This document shows, piece after piece, positions 24,401-34,813 of a stretch of 64,000 nt of DNA; the first letter of the stretch is position 1; each line of letters opens with the position of its first letter. A model generated the notes under the pieces. The model was not told where the DNA came from, ran no database searches, and saw only the letters and a list, made by a program, of their open reading frames with translations. Both the position numbers and the translations under genes were made by a program. This stretch comes from Symbiodinium natans (Eukaryota > Sar > Dinophyceae > Suessiales > Symbiodiniaceae), in contig CAJNDS010001147.1 of the NCBI GenBank assembly GCA_905221605.1, positions 550,713 through 614,712 of the forward strand. Reading direction: 5' to 3'.

Positions 24401-26540
24401 AATGCACGAAAGCCCGAAGGTGTTTTGAGGCTTGTTATCTTGAATGTTCGATCCTATTCAGTTTTGTGTGTCAATGAGTCTGAGTGACATGTGTGATTAG
24501 AGGGGCTAAATAGTGGCTATATGGCCGAACGACGTGAATGCACGTGGCCATTCGTGGTAGAATGGCCCCATGTACGGGGGGGTACACCCAGCCCACCCTT
24601 GGAAGTTCTCGGGGCACTGGGCTATCGAAGATGGCCCAGCCTTCGAGCTGGGGACGGGGCCCGACCACCACATTGAAAAGAAGAATGTCCGAGTGCTAGC
24701 ACTGCAGTTCTTCCCGGACCCCTGTCGGTGTTGACGGGGTAGGTGGGAGGGTTACTATTTGACTATTTGGATTGAACTCGTGCGTGTAAAAACGTTGCTT
24801 CCTGGACCCACCTTTCCAGCGAATGAGATGGCGATGCTCTAGCTTCCTGGGCTCCAGGATTTTCCTTTTGATTCGCTTGCGTCAGCTTTTGTCTCCACTT
24901 CAACCTCTCTTCTCGTCACTCTTCCTTATCTCAGCTTTTTAAGGGCCAATCTCCAGGTGGCAGCTGAACAGGAAAAGTTGAGTTAGTCCAGTGCAGTTAA
25001 AAGCCTGCAGGAAGACTCCGTTTTCAAAATCAGGCCGAAAGCAAGATATGTGCTCTTTCATCCGCACATGCATGCTTCCATCTTTCGGCTTTTCCATCTG
25101 GCACTGCAAACCGAAATGTAGTAATCCTTGTTGCGTTTCGTTGACGATTGCAGGATTCGAAAGATTCGGAAGGCATGGTTCTCAGCATTGGCAGGACAAG
25201 TTCGTTGACAAAATGTGTGGGTTTGTTGCCGCAGTTGTGGATTGAGCGGATGTAGGCAGTCGGTTCAGATAGAGCTTGCTTGTGAAAACACGTGGCACTG
25301 CGTTCCGAATGCAGCAAGCTTGAAGAGCAACTGCATGCCAAGTGGCCGATGAATGTACAGTCGCAGCCCAGGCCAAACGCCGCTTCATTTGGCTGCCTGG
25401 GGTGGCCGTCATAATATAGTAGAGCTTCTCCTGACGGAGGGATGTCAGGAGGCGGGACCTTCTTTCTGTCTGTGAAAGTTCCAAGCTACAAAGCAAAGTG
25501 GAGGCAGTGGACAACTATGGCATGGGCCTCGGATCTGTGGCATTGGAGGCAACAGCTGCAGCTTAAGGTTATTTGGTGGGCACCGAAGTTCAAGTTCGTT
25601 TGAGCTGCAAGTTGTCTTTGGCCGCACTTCGCCCTACCTGCTGCTGGTAGACTAGACAACACCGAACTTGCTTCTTAACAGGTGCCCACCAAAGAGCCGG
25701 TCGGAGACATGTTGGGGCCGCCCGTATTTCCATGTTCATACGGCCTCCTTGCATTGACATGAAAAGCGTGCTGGCCGAGAAGACTTGTGGCGTAGCACTG
25801 AAACTTTTTTCACAAGGTTTGTCACATGTCTGCGCAGAAATGCTTCAGGTGATGCGGTGTTAGCCTAGACTTTAGACTCTAGACGTTTCCACCGTGCTGG
25901 GCCAGTACTGTTCGAGTGGAAGCAGGAACACCGGCTAAAGCACTGCTTCCGTGTCTGTCAAACCTGGGAGGGTGGACACTTGCATTGGGTCTGGGCTCCT
26001 TTGAAGATCCAAATGAATGTTAGTCGTGTTGATTGCAACTGGGGTGTGTTGCGCGCGCGTGTTGGGAAGGCTCGAAAATCTTGGGAACGGACAGGGAGCG
26101 TGTCCGGAACAGACCCGGCCCGAGTCGGGGGGGGCCAGTTGTGTTGGCAGCGCTTGTTGGGAACACATGCCTAGCAGGCCCATCATTTAGAAGACGGAGA
26201 CTGTAAACCCAAGTCTGAGTCCCAGAAAGAAAACTTAGACGTGGCATCGGACTGTAAAGTAGGGTTCAGAGTCCAAAACACAAGTAACCCTACACTTTTG
26301 CGCCGGCTTAAAGAAGATTACGGAGCATGGGGGCTGTTCTCGGCACACCTCTCTCAGTGCGTGCACAGCCCGCCGTTCCGGACTCAGCCCCCCCGAGGTG
26401 TCCAACACCTGGCTCGGCCCCTCCCGTGTTCAACACGCTGCTCCCAACGCGTGTAACCGACTCGCCCTTCATCCAGATCCAAATCTTTCAGCAGCATGAG
26501 ATCAGTGACAGAAACGTCCCGAAGCGGCCAGGGACTGCAG

Positions 26541-26617
<77 letters not shown>

Positions 26618-28407
26618 TGTGGGGATGCTCCTCGTATTGTACTTGGGTGGTGTCATGAACTGTAGCCAGATTGCAGCGGTCATACTGGGGTGCTATACTG
26701 CATTACAAGATGCACTCAAGATGCCATGGTGACCCTGTGAGCGTGCTTGTGATTGAGATAGATGTCGGTGCTGGTACACTGAGGTTACGTGCCACTTCAT
26801 CTTGCGGTGCGACAGACAGCTCACGAGGTAGTGAAAAGTCTGCTGCGCTTTTCCAGCAAGGTGCGGGCTTGCAACAGAGGTTTACAAGATGGGATCCCAA
26901 GAGTGTAAGTAGGCTGTGTAGGGAATGACCTTCGTCAACAGCACCCCAGGTATCCGATCATAGCTATTCCGGTGATCATGCTGACCATGCTGAGATCGGA
27001 TAATTTCATGAAACTTTATGGCAATTTTTGGGTCAATAGTGTCTGCTTTGTAGTTTATGTCAGATGACTGCAGATGACTGCAAACGCAACAAGTCCCCAA
27101 CAAAAACACACTTACCATACCAGGACCATGGAAGCCTAGTTTTAGTTTCAGAATCTGCGCGCTCGCAAAGTTGGCAAGAGAAAGAAATACGCGCGTCCGG
27201 ACTTTTCATTGGTTTCTCAGGTTTCTCGGCGGACTGGCGATGTGGGTGGTCGGGTGGCGACTAAAGCCTCACTGCAGACGACCCCAGTAGCTTAATGGAT
27301 AAGGCGTTGCTGTTGAAGTCATTGCAGACTTTGCACAAGCAAATTATGGTAGTTGGAGTCCACCCTCGGTAAACTCTCTGGGCCTCGGGAGCTTTCAGCT
27401 CCGCTGCAAAAGCAATTGAGGCCCAAACCAACAAACATAAATTCCTTAAGTACTCAGGTCGCAAAGCAAAGTGTTTCCTCTCTAGCAGCTAGCGCAAAGC
27501 TCCAAAACAGGTGCTGAGGGAAAGCGTGTTTTCACAACACAAGAGCAGCACCAACAGCATGGGCAGGACGCCAAGGATTTGAATTGTGGCGGCCTCACAT
27601 GGAGCTGTGAAGAAATGGGTCCATGTATGGGTAAAATAGAGGGTTTTCCGCAAGAAGGCATCGCACGGCAGGCAGTTCGTGCAATACAATGCATACTGTA
27701 GTACTCATATGCATTTAGCTGCGACTCTCACCAAGCACAAAAATGTGTAATTTGGATTCCGAGCAGTCTGAAATCATGAAGACTTTCCACGTGCAAGTCT
27801 GGGACTCAGGTCGAACTCCGCTTCATCTTGCGGCTATGGGGGCTGACCAGGACATAGTCCAGACCCTGGTGAGCAACGACTGCAACAAGGCAAGCATGTA
27901 GGATGGACGTGTCCAGATTGATATTGTGTGTGTGTGTGTTTGTGTTGGTGTGGGTGTGGGTGTGGGTCTGGGTGTGGGTGTGGTTGTGGGTGTGGGTGTG
28001 GGGGTGGGGGTGGGGGTGGGGGTGGGGGTGGGTGGGGGGTGGTGTGCGTGAGTGCGTGGGTGTGCGTTGCAGCGGTTGGGTGTGGCGTGCGCGAGGGGGG
28101 ATGGGTGAGCGCGTGGGGGTGAAGGGTGAGTGAGTGGTGGGAGTGTGAGTGGGTGCGTGGTGGTGAGGGTGCGTGGTGGCGTGCAGTTGGTGAGTGGGTG
28201 AGTGAGGAGTGGGTGGTGAGAGTGGTGGGTGCATGAGTGGGTGAGTGGGTGGTGTGAGTGAGTGAGTGAGTGCGTGAGTGCGTGCGTGGGTGCGTGGGTG
28301 TGCATGCGTGAGTGGTGGTGGGGGGTGGGTGGGTGGGTGGGTGGGGTGGGGGGGGTGTGGGGGTGGTGTGTGTGTGTGTGTGTGTGTGGTGTGGTGTGTG
28401 TGTGTGT

Positions 28408-28469
<62 letters not shown>

Positions 28470-28472
28470 GTG

Positions 28473-28512
<40 letters not shown>

Positions 28513-29282
28513 TGTGGTGTGTTTGTGGGTGGGTGAGTGTGGTTGGTGGGTGTGTGCGTGTTTGTGGTGATTGTGCGGGAGTGCGTGAGGTGGCGTGAGG
28601 GTGAAGTGGGGGTGAGTGCGGTGTGAGTGAGGGTGAGTGCGGTGTGCGTGCGTGCGTGAGGGATGGTGGGCGCGGTGCGTGGTGAGTTGTGGGGGTGGTT
28701 GAGTGAGGTTTTTGAGTGATGCGGAGAGTGAGGAGGGTGGTGAGGGTGATTGCGGGTGCGGAGGGTGCGTGCGGGTGTGGGTGCGGGTGGGTGATAGAGC
28801 GAGAGCGCGAGGAATAGCGAGGCGCGATGTGCGACGTGCGTGCGGGGATGCGAGAGGGTTCGTGAGCGGGTGTTAGTGCGGGGAGTGAAGTGTGAGGGTG
28901 AGGGTGCGCGGGTGCGGGTAGGTGGGTGACGGGTGTGGGTGCGGGACGGGTGGTGCGCGGGTGAAGTGACGAGGGTGGTGTGCGGGTGGTTGTGCGGGGT
29001 GAGGTGTGAGTGTGCGGGTGCGGGTGGGTGCGGGTGCGAGGGAGTGAGTGAGTGCGGTGCGTGTGTGTGAGTGATTGGTGAGTGTGTGCGTGTGCGTGCG
29101 TTTGTGGCGTTTGTGAGCGTTTGTGCGCGTTGTGGGTTTGTTTTGTGAGCGTTTGTGAGCGTTTTGTGAGTTTGTGCGCGTTTGTGGGTTGAGTTGTGGC
29201 GTGTGGGTGTGTGCGTGTGGTGTGAGTGTGTGCGGGGGCTGTGGGTGTGAGTGGGCGTGCGCGTGCATAGGTAGGTGTGGTG

Positions 29283-29315
<33 letters not shown>

Positions 29316-29547
29316 TGTGTGTGTGGGTGGTGTGTGTGTGTGTGTGTCTGTGTATGTGTCTGTGTGGGTGTGTGTGTGTCTGTGTGTGTGGTGTGTGTGT
29401 GTTTGTCTCTGTATGGTTGTGTCTGTTGTGTGTGTGTCTGTCTGTGTGTGTGTGTGTGTGTGTGTTGTGTGTATGTGGTGTGTGTGTGGGCGTGTGTGGG
29501 GCTGTGTGGGGTGGTGTGTGTTGGCGTCTCTGTGTGTGTGTGTGTGT

Positions 29548-29598
<51 letters not shown>

Positions 29599-32500
29599 TG
29601 GGTGTGGGTGTGGGTGTGGGTGTGGGTGTGCGTGTGCGTGTGCGTGTGCGTGCGCGTGAAGGTTTAAGTTTTTGAAGACTTGAAGACACGGAGTCCTGCT
29701 CACATCCGGCCGTCAGTTTTCTTGGCTTTTGTTCACGAGCACTGTTTTCATTTGATGAGGAGGCTAGGGATCGCAGAGGCCATCGCACGGGCCTTGGAGA
29801 TTCAGGAACAAGCTTTGCTTTGCAGCAGTTGGGCTCCCTGAAGACATGGTAAGGATTCAGAAGATAAGTCCTACAAAGTCCGTGGCTGAGGCGCGGAAAA
29901 GTTGTTGACTCAGGTCCGCTTCATTTGGCAGCACTGCGGGGCAACATCGACGTGCTGACGTGTCTGCTCGAAAGTGGGTGCAAGCAGGCTGTGGCACCGA
30001 CCCCAAATCAACATGATAAGCCGAAACGTCGTCCAGTGTGCTGCGAGCGCTCCGGCCCTTGAATTTAAGTGGCTGCAGGATGTGACAGACGATGGCGGCA
30101 TGGGTCTGGGTTGAGATGCGCCAGAGTGTGGAGCTGTCTCACGGGAGTTCAGGAGTTAGATGATTGGCTAAGGTAGAACACCACTTCATTTGGCAGCTAT
30201 CAAGGGCCACCATGATGTGGTTATACGCCTCCTTGGTTCCCGGTGCATACAGGCAGGTTGGTCTGAGGGGCACACTTGGCAGTGTTGGAGGGCGTGCGTT
30301 CTTTCCTGTTTGTCTCGCTGCTGCAGGAAGCAACCGACACGCGGGGCGTGGGGCTTTGCTCAACCGGGAATTGGCAACAGACTGGGGAACGTGCAGCCAG
30401 AGGTGTTGGTTCGGGGACAGGTTACGTTACGTGCCGACCAAGGTAGAACTCCTCTTCATGTGGCAGTAGCAAATGGCTGCCTAGCGGTGGTGAAACTCCT
30501 GCTGAACGAGAACAGCAACAAGGCAAGTGCATCCAGTTGGGTTTGAAAGGACCAGCGTTTCAATAGCTTTTGTCAATAGCTTTTGTGAGATCCTGAACTG
30601 ACTTGAAGCAGACATCAATTCTCGCACCTGCAGGAGGCCAGATGCAGGGATGGCACGGGCCTCGCTCTGGGAAGGGTGTCATAGCCTCGATGTATGAGCC
30701 GAGTCTTACTTGAAATTCTCGATTGGCGCTCACAGGAAAAGTGCGGTCTTAGGGTTTCGGGTTTAGGATTGTGTGGTTGGTGCTGGTTGTTCATCAGGCG
30801 CTGGCAACGATTCGACTGGGTTCAATGCTTGATCCCATTCGGGGGGGGATTGGCAGGGCTCAGAACAGCCGAGGCAAAACACCACTCCATTGGGCAGCCT
30901 CGACGGTCCAAACGCTGCACCAAATTCCAAAGTTGCCCCTGCTGCGAGTCTAGACTTCCAGTCCACAAGGACATAGTCAAACACTTGCTGGAGAACAAAT
31001 GCGACAAGGCAGGGCGCGCGGTGGGTTGAGATTTTTGCAACACCAGTCCAGAAGGGCAGAGCTATGCCCCGAATACAAGCACTGTTTTTTTGAAAGACGC
31101 TACAAGTTGCACTACCAAGCAGACCCTTTACTTCGGATAGCTGTAGCGGATCATAATCAATCCCACGTGTGCCTGAGTATCTCATCTGTTGTTTCTTTGC
31201 TCTCAGCTGTTGTTTCTGTCCTTTGTTCACTTGGCGTATGCATGCTCTTGCAGGAAGCCGCTGACAGGAAAGGCGCGGGCCTTTGTCACGAGCAACAGTA
31301 TGTCAGTATGTATTGTGTTTGGGTTGCGGAGAAAAGATGGTGTAGGTAGTTGTACCTCAGCAGTTGGACGTGCTTCAACTACTGTCGCTTATCTAGGTGT
31401 AAATTCTGTCGGGAGCGCTGTGGCCCCTTCAGTATTGTCGAATACTCCGATGGAGTTTTGACGTGTTTAATCTAGGCCACATCGGCGGACTGCAATCCCT
31501 TATGTGCATGGCAATCTGAGATGTGTGAGCCTCTAGTTGCCTCGGGTTCGGCTTGTGCAACCGGGGGGACCTCGTAAGTGCATGTGATTTTTTCATATTT
31601 CTCAAACGTGCACATGGTTTTTTGTCGTAACGTGGTGGGCTCGTGATGTGGTGATGTGGTGATGTGGTGTGCTATACCCTAAATCCAAAAAACAAGATAC
31701 CTTAAACCCCCCAAACCCTAGAAGGAGATGCAGGTGTGGCAGGCCCGATACAACAAATGAGAGACCCTAAGCCCCAAAAAGGAACCGGCGGCGCACAAGT
31801 GGTTTCATGCTCTCTTTCAGCACGAGACGGAGATGTAGCTTGTGCATACATCAAGCGCCCTTAAACTGCACATGTACGTGGCACAAGGGTGTTATTACGT
31901 AGCCATCTTGTGATATTGACCAGCGCACGACGCGTCAAGTGCCTGCGAAACTCCATTCAGAATCTTGTACAGTGCTCTCCTCGCTATGTCGCGCCTGTCA
32001 TGGGCTATTCGGGTCTTTCAAGTGCTCCTATGACGAGAAACCAGAAGCCCAATCTGCACCAAGGCAAACTTCCGTCAGAATGGGAGAAGAGTTCCAAGCC
32101 AGTGCTCCAAGGGGTCGGAATGTGATCTTCATTGAGAGACAAACCGTAAACCCCAGTCACCGGTCCCGTCCTGAGTTTCAATGACCTCGTGAGTATATAC
32201 AAGGACGCCCCGCCAACCATTTAGGGGATTGTTGTTTCAGAGTCGCCTATTCAGAGCGATGAAGATTCATATGCAATTTGGTGTTATAATCTGGATACCT
32301 GGTGATGAACTTTCTCAAGTGTTTTTGCTTAAAAACAACACAAAGACACGTGCAAACTGAGGCCGGACTCCACTTCATCTGGCAGCGCACGCTAATCACC
32401 TGGATGTGGTCAAGCTCCTGGTGAAGTACGGAAGTGACAAGGCATGGCATTCATCATACCAAATCATACCAGTACTGATGATAAAGGGCGGTGCTTAAAT

Positions 32501-33257
32501 GCAAGCAAAAGAGGGCAGACGCACCGGGCATGTAAGGTTTTCGTGAAGAATCAGGAATATCGGAAAGTGTTCGCATGGCGCCCACTGCATTGCGTTTCTG
32601 TGGGCTCGATCATTAGCATTTGCAGCGGGCCTTCCTGAGCCATGTTCCATATGGTCGAGTGTTATGCTTGCACAGGAGACCGTTTCATCATCAACTCGCC
32701 TGCCAGATGCGAACTTAACTACAGATTGACTTCGTGGGATATACAAAAAGATACAAGATTATGAAAGTGTTTGTATTTCAGTGCTTTGCAGGGTGTGGCT
32801 GACAGACAAGGCATGGGACCCTGGTTGTGGAAGCCATGCTTGAGCAGCTGTGCCTAGAGGGGCAGATCATGCTTTGACAGCTGCACGCACAAGTTTCGGA
32901 GCAATCAGCGGCTTCGACAGACAAGATCCCACAGTACTACTTTTTCATCACTGAGATTGGGATGACATGGTGTTTCTTGAGCATTGACAGGTAGCAATGC
33001 AGTTGAGCACTGCATGACTTGGCCGCTAAGGCAGAAACTGCAACGACACACCAAACTTGTGGGATGCTTTCCCTGCAAGGTAACACGCCACTACACCATG
33101 CAGCAATGGGGGGCGGCCAGCAAGAAGTGTACAAATTCCTGCTCACTGAAAGATGCCGGCAGGACCTTGTGGGACTTCAATTAGGGCGGGCCCTTGCAGC
33201 TTCTTTTGCAGATGCCTATTACCTGAGACAAGTGCCCGCAGGAGAAGAACAACGAGG
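10341..33257 (+). CDS. Multi-exon ankyrin-repeat protein gene with 19 modules
   Basis: Large + strand gene. The first coding exon runs from ATG at 10341 (MSDPSFVGFVSAESTTD) to about 10990, where a GC donor follows in phase 2. It encodes 216 residues of an unrecognised N-terminal domain with an acidic, Trp-containing middle. Candidate small exons lie at 11228-11263 (VQKKRKELQPIE) and 11675-11718 (IAKAYRKFIGQQET), but the links are not fully solved. From 11994 the gene is an ankyrin array: core exons of the form GxTPLHxAAxxGHxxVVxxLL alternate with linker micro-exons of the form EAxDxxG. Nineteen modules add about 630 residues. Ankyrin repeats mediate protein-protein contacts; the partner is unknown. 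No stop codon or 3' end was identified, so the right coordinate marks the last linker exon I can place. One core exon is interrupted at 30906-30960. Confidence 0.88.
12411..12474 (+). repeat. CTG microsatellite
   Basis: About 20 CTG triplets with two TTG interruptions, lying in the intron just downstream of ankyrin linker 1. It is open in all frames and would read as polyleucine, but I regard it as intronic. Confidence 0.95.
14645..15490 (+). pseudogene. Retroelement fragment: C-terminal part of an RT polyprotein
   Basis: Lies in the long intron between ankyrin linker 3 (16053) and core 3 (13093). One frame gives DEASRAHLRLAAEPGAGSWL and stops at about 15053. The reading continues in another frame from 15060 with DCHGDHALACPCGGDRIKRH, a stretch beginning GLSPEVEKAGLL, RWPTDVFV and DLAVTSGLR. 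A Cys/His motif followed by a nuclease-like PTDV...DLAV segment is familiar from the ends of non-LTR reverse transcriptases. No RT catalytic motif is present upstream. The frame break marks it as dead. It belongs to a different element from the one at the left edge. Confidence 0.6.
17210..17430 (+). repeat. Diverged ~32-bp minisatellite (AGAGAATC / GGAGTGCCC type)
   Basis: Five to six degenerate tandem units containing AGAGAATC, CAGAGTA(T)CCC and TGGAGT(G)CCC, within an ankyrin-gene intron. The same unit family recurs at about 60180-60350 in an SF3B4 intron. Confidence 0.7.
19275..19503. repeat. Palindromic GTAGGCCTAC array, block 1
   Basis: Dense, imperfect tandem array built around the self-complementary decamer GTAGGCCTAC, with variable spacers such as CGGGTA, CCGGTA and CGGATA. 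It lies in the intron between ankyrin linker 7 and core 8. Because the unit is its own reverse complement, the block is inverted-repeat-like throughout. Confidence 0.9.
19645..20052. repeat. Palindromic GTAGGCCTAC array, block 2
   Basis: Continuation of the same array after a 140-bp unrelated interruption (19504-19644). The AGGCCT core occurs throughout, usually every 10 to 25 bp. Confidence 0.9.
22743..23039 (+). CDS. Possible small membrane protein ORF inside an ankyrin-gene intron
   Basis: A 98-residue frame starting at ATG 22743. After a polar N-terminus it contains GGVFGSRHQLGLASSAQSAP, GLYLLDG, and then a long hydrophobic stretch from VAWSGLALVLLIAVVCG through VCVCALCALF, enough for one membrane span. 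I do not recognise it. The reading is smoother than the surrounding intron, but there is no promoter, homology or neighbour to support expression. A retroposed gene fragment is an alternative. Confidence 0.3.
   Translation: MPNGSTLVVHTRRWSPEPLLPRIPMNSPQVVGGVFGSRHQLGLASSAQSAPGLYLLDGVLGVAWSGLALVLLIAVVCGLVCVCALCALFSDLSKNLES
23055..23190 (+). repeat. ~130-bp interspersed repeat, copy 1
   Basis: Starts TTGTTCACGCACCCGGTCAC, continues through TCACTTGCGG and GGTCCTGTCC, and ends near TACGCGGCTGACCCAGCAAAA. Related copies are at about 24150-24280 and 24289-24412. Confidence 0.75.
23400..23900 (-). pseudogene. Retroelement fragment with zinc knuckle, minus strand
   Basis: The minus-strand frame 23888-23616 encodes a segment ending in KCVRCDQDATLTHVLWECDC. 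This is the same C-x2-C-x7-H-x4-C knuckle as in the left-edge retrotransposon (CPRC...EHVLLDC), preceded by a similar AL..(V)WQGA context. A second minus-strand frame continues below 23694, implying a frameshift. No RT or RNase H catalytic motif remains. It lies opposite to the host ankyrin gene, inside the intron between core 11 and linker 11. Confidence 0.6.
24150..24412 (+). repeat. ~130-bp interspersed repeat, copies 2 and 3 in tandem
   Basis: Two diverged head-to-tail copies of the unit at 23055-23190, each with an ACCCGGTGAC/GCCCGGTCGC start, an ACTCAC(T/G)TGCG core, a GTCC(C)G/TGTCCC middle, and a GGC(C)CA/GACCCAGCAAAA end. Confidence 0.75.
26541..26611 (+). repeat. TG dinucleotide microsatellite
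   Basis: About 35 uninterrupted TG repeats in an ankyrin-gene intron. Confidence 0.98.
27280..27371 (+). tRNA. tRNA-like sequence, probable pseudogene or SINE head
   Basis: Starts GACCCCAG and contains TAGCTTAATGGATAAGGC, which fits a tRNA D-arm with a canonical A box and resembles arginine tRNAs. About 50 nt on, AGTTGGAGTCC is a degraded B box. TTGCT at 27306 can pair with AGCAA near 27338, leaving an oversized 26-nt loop that could hold an intron. The 3' side of the acceptor stem (CTCGGTA) pairs poorly with GACCCCA. I therefore judge it a decayed tRNA or a tRNA-derived SINE rather than a working gene. Confidence 0.35.
27925..29660 (+). repeat. 1.7-kb TG-rich satellite-like array
   Basis: Continuous purine/T-rich stretch of TG, TGGG, GGTGAG and TGCG units with almost no C on the + strand between ankyrin core 13 and linker 13. 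The opposite strand gives long artefactual His/Thr/Pro frames. The middle (28580-29160) is more complex, with TGTGAGCG and GGGTGCG units. Confidence 0.95.
30906..30960 (+). other. 55-bp insertion inside ankyrin core exon 17
   Basis: The core exon reads GKTPLHWAAST to 30905 and resumes with VHKDIVKHLLENKCDK at 30961. The intervening 55 bp contain an in-frame stop and shift the frame. GTCCA is present at both edges (30906-30910 and 30961-30965). Removing 55 bp restores exactly an 80-nt exon. It is either a tiny intron with non-standard ends or a recent insertion that breaks the gene. Confidence 0.75.
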
Positions 33258-34813
33258 GTCAGGTGCTCGGATGCAAAACGATTGTTTAGATCCCACATGC
33301 AGCAAGCGCAACTGCCAGGTGGTTGGAATCTTGGTTATCTAGCTAGTGTTTTCGCTAATGCACAACCATGCGTGACAGCTTCAGGGCTCGAGAATCGGAT
33401 TCTGAGGTCAATTGCCCGAACACCTTCAGAATGCGCCGACATCTCCTTCAGAGGCCAGTGATCTTCAGAAGCCAAACAAAAGATCCACAGACAAGCAGCT
33501 TCGTGGAAACATACACGTTCTCATCATCACACCTGCCAATTTGTACGTAGACCCCAGGAACAGGTGATAGCAGTCCGAGGCTGCCTCGTCGCCCTCCCGT
33601 CGGGGGCGGTTCACTCCACGATCGCCATGAGGCGCAACTGTTGAGGTCACGAGAGCTAGTGTAGCTGGCCTTTCGTTTCTATCAGCCTTAGCAGCGGGCC
33701 CGTGCAGCAGAACAATGCATGACATGATTGCTCAACGTACAACAGCCTCCTGCCTTGTCATGATTCAGAACGAGTTGCCTGCGTTGCTTCCATGTATGCT
33801 CAATTCGCAGCCCTTTCTGTCTCAACTTGTTCATGTGGTAGACAAGAGCATTTCGCAGGGAAGGAGCGAAATATATGACAAGCCCACATGTCGTAAGATG
33901 AGTAAGTCAGGAACTGAAGAAGAGGAAGAGTCTCTGCCACCGCTTCATCGGCAGATGTAGCTGACTCCAAAGATTCCCACCGACCGCCATTGCAACTGGT
34001 TGAAGCACACAGAACTCAGTGATGATTGCACTGACATCTCAGCCCTTGCCCTAGAGAAGTGGGCTCTGAGCCCAAGAGATCGGCTGACTGGAGCAGCAGC
34101 ACGAACACAAGACAAACAAAGCCTGGATCGGGACAAACTGAGAGATGCTAATGCCGGAGTTGACTAGTACAAAAGTACGCTTCAAAAGTTCTTTGTCAAG
34201 GACAGTCAGGATCTGTTCCGTCTTTCTTACAAGGAGGAAATCAGGACACGATTGTTTGGATGACTCTTTTCCAGGTGCTATGCAAGAGTCACCATGCGTT
34301 TATGCAACACGTCATCTTTCCCCGACTCTCCCGACCCTCTGGGAAGTGGTTTAAAAGACAGTCAATGCCAGCACTCGATTGTTGGGATCCCGACGCGCTT
34401 GTAGGCCCCCGGTCTCCCTTTGGAAAGTTGTCTGGGGATGTGGTATCCCTCGGCTCGAAGACCTGACAGTGATCGTGACATAAACGCACCGATGCTCTTT
34501 CTGTGTCATGTCCCAAAGCTGTGACTTTTCCCGGGTCGCGCTGACTGCCTGATAGGCCGGCTGGAGCACCAGAAGACGTACTGCTGAATTTGGGGTGGCT
34601 CCCGCTGCTGTGGCGTTGTGGAGTGTTCGTTAAAGATGGGTCGATGGTATGGATGGTGTTGTGCGTTTGATTGGGTATCGTTGGTGTGTGTGGGCTTCCT
34701 GTGCCTCCACCTCGCAGCCTGGTTTCACTCTTCAGTCAGCACTACCGAAGCGGTCAGCTTCAGGCAAGATGCTTATTTTCAAGTTCTCCTTCCATATGAA
34801 AGAAAGGTTGTTT

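Larger units (their letters stand above)
11994..33257 (+). repeat. Ankyrin array: 19 core exons alternating with 19 linker micro-exons
   Basis: Core exons (usually 80 nt, entered in phase 1 and left in phase 0) start at 11994, 12832, 13093, 16439, 17743, 18274, 18604, 20761, 21146, 21446, 21711, 25372, 27810, 29914, 30173, 30443, 30874, 32362 and 33080. Linker exons (usually 19 nt) start at 12350, 12992, 16053, 17531, 18094, 18420, 18741, 20914, 21295, 21627, 25154, 25504, 29760, 30079, 30327, 30634, 31254, 32792 and 33242. The order is core, linker, core, linker with no gap. 80 + 19 = 99 nt, exactly one 33-residue ankyrin repeat. Exceptions: the first core carries an extra 24 nt, linker 1 is 31 nt, linkers 12 and 19 are 16 nt, and cores 4, 8, 9, 12, 14 and 19 differ by one to three codons. 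Most core exons end near CNK and are followed by GCAGG. Confidence 0.9.

Noticed and set aside
27806-29788. 660-residue His/Thr/Pro frame on the minus strand
   Set aside because: It is the translation of the CA-rich complement of the TG array; any frame of such a repeat stays open.
33925-33960. Possible twentieth ankyrin core (LPPLHRQ)
   Set aside because: Only seven residues resemble the motif; no helix residues follow and a stop comes at once.
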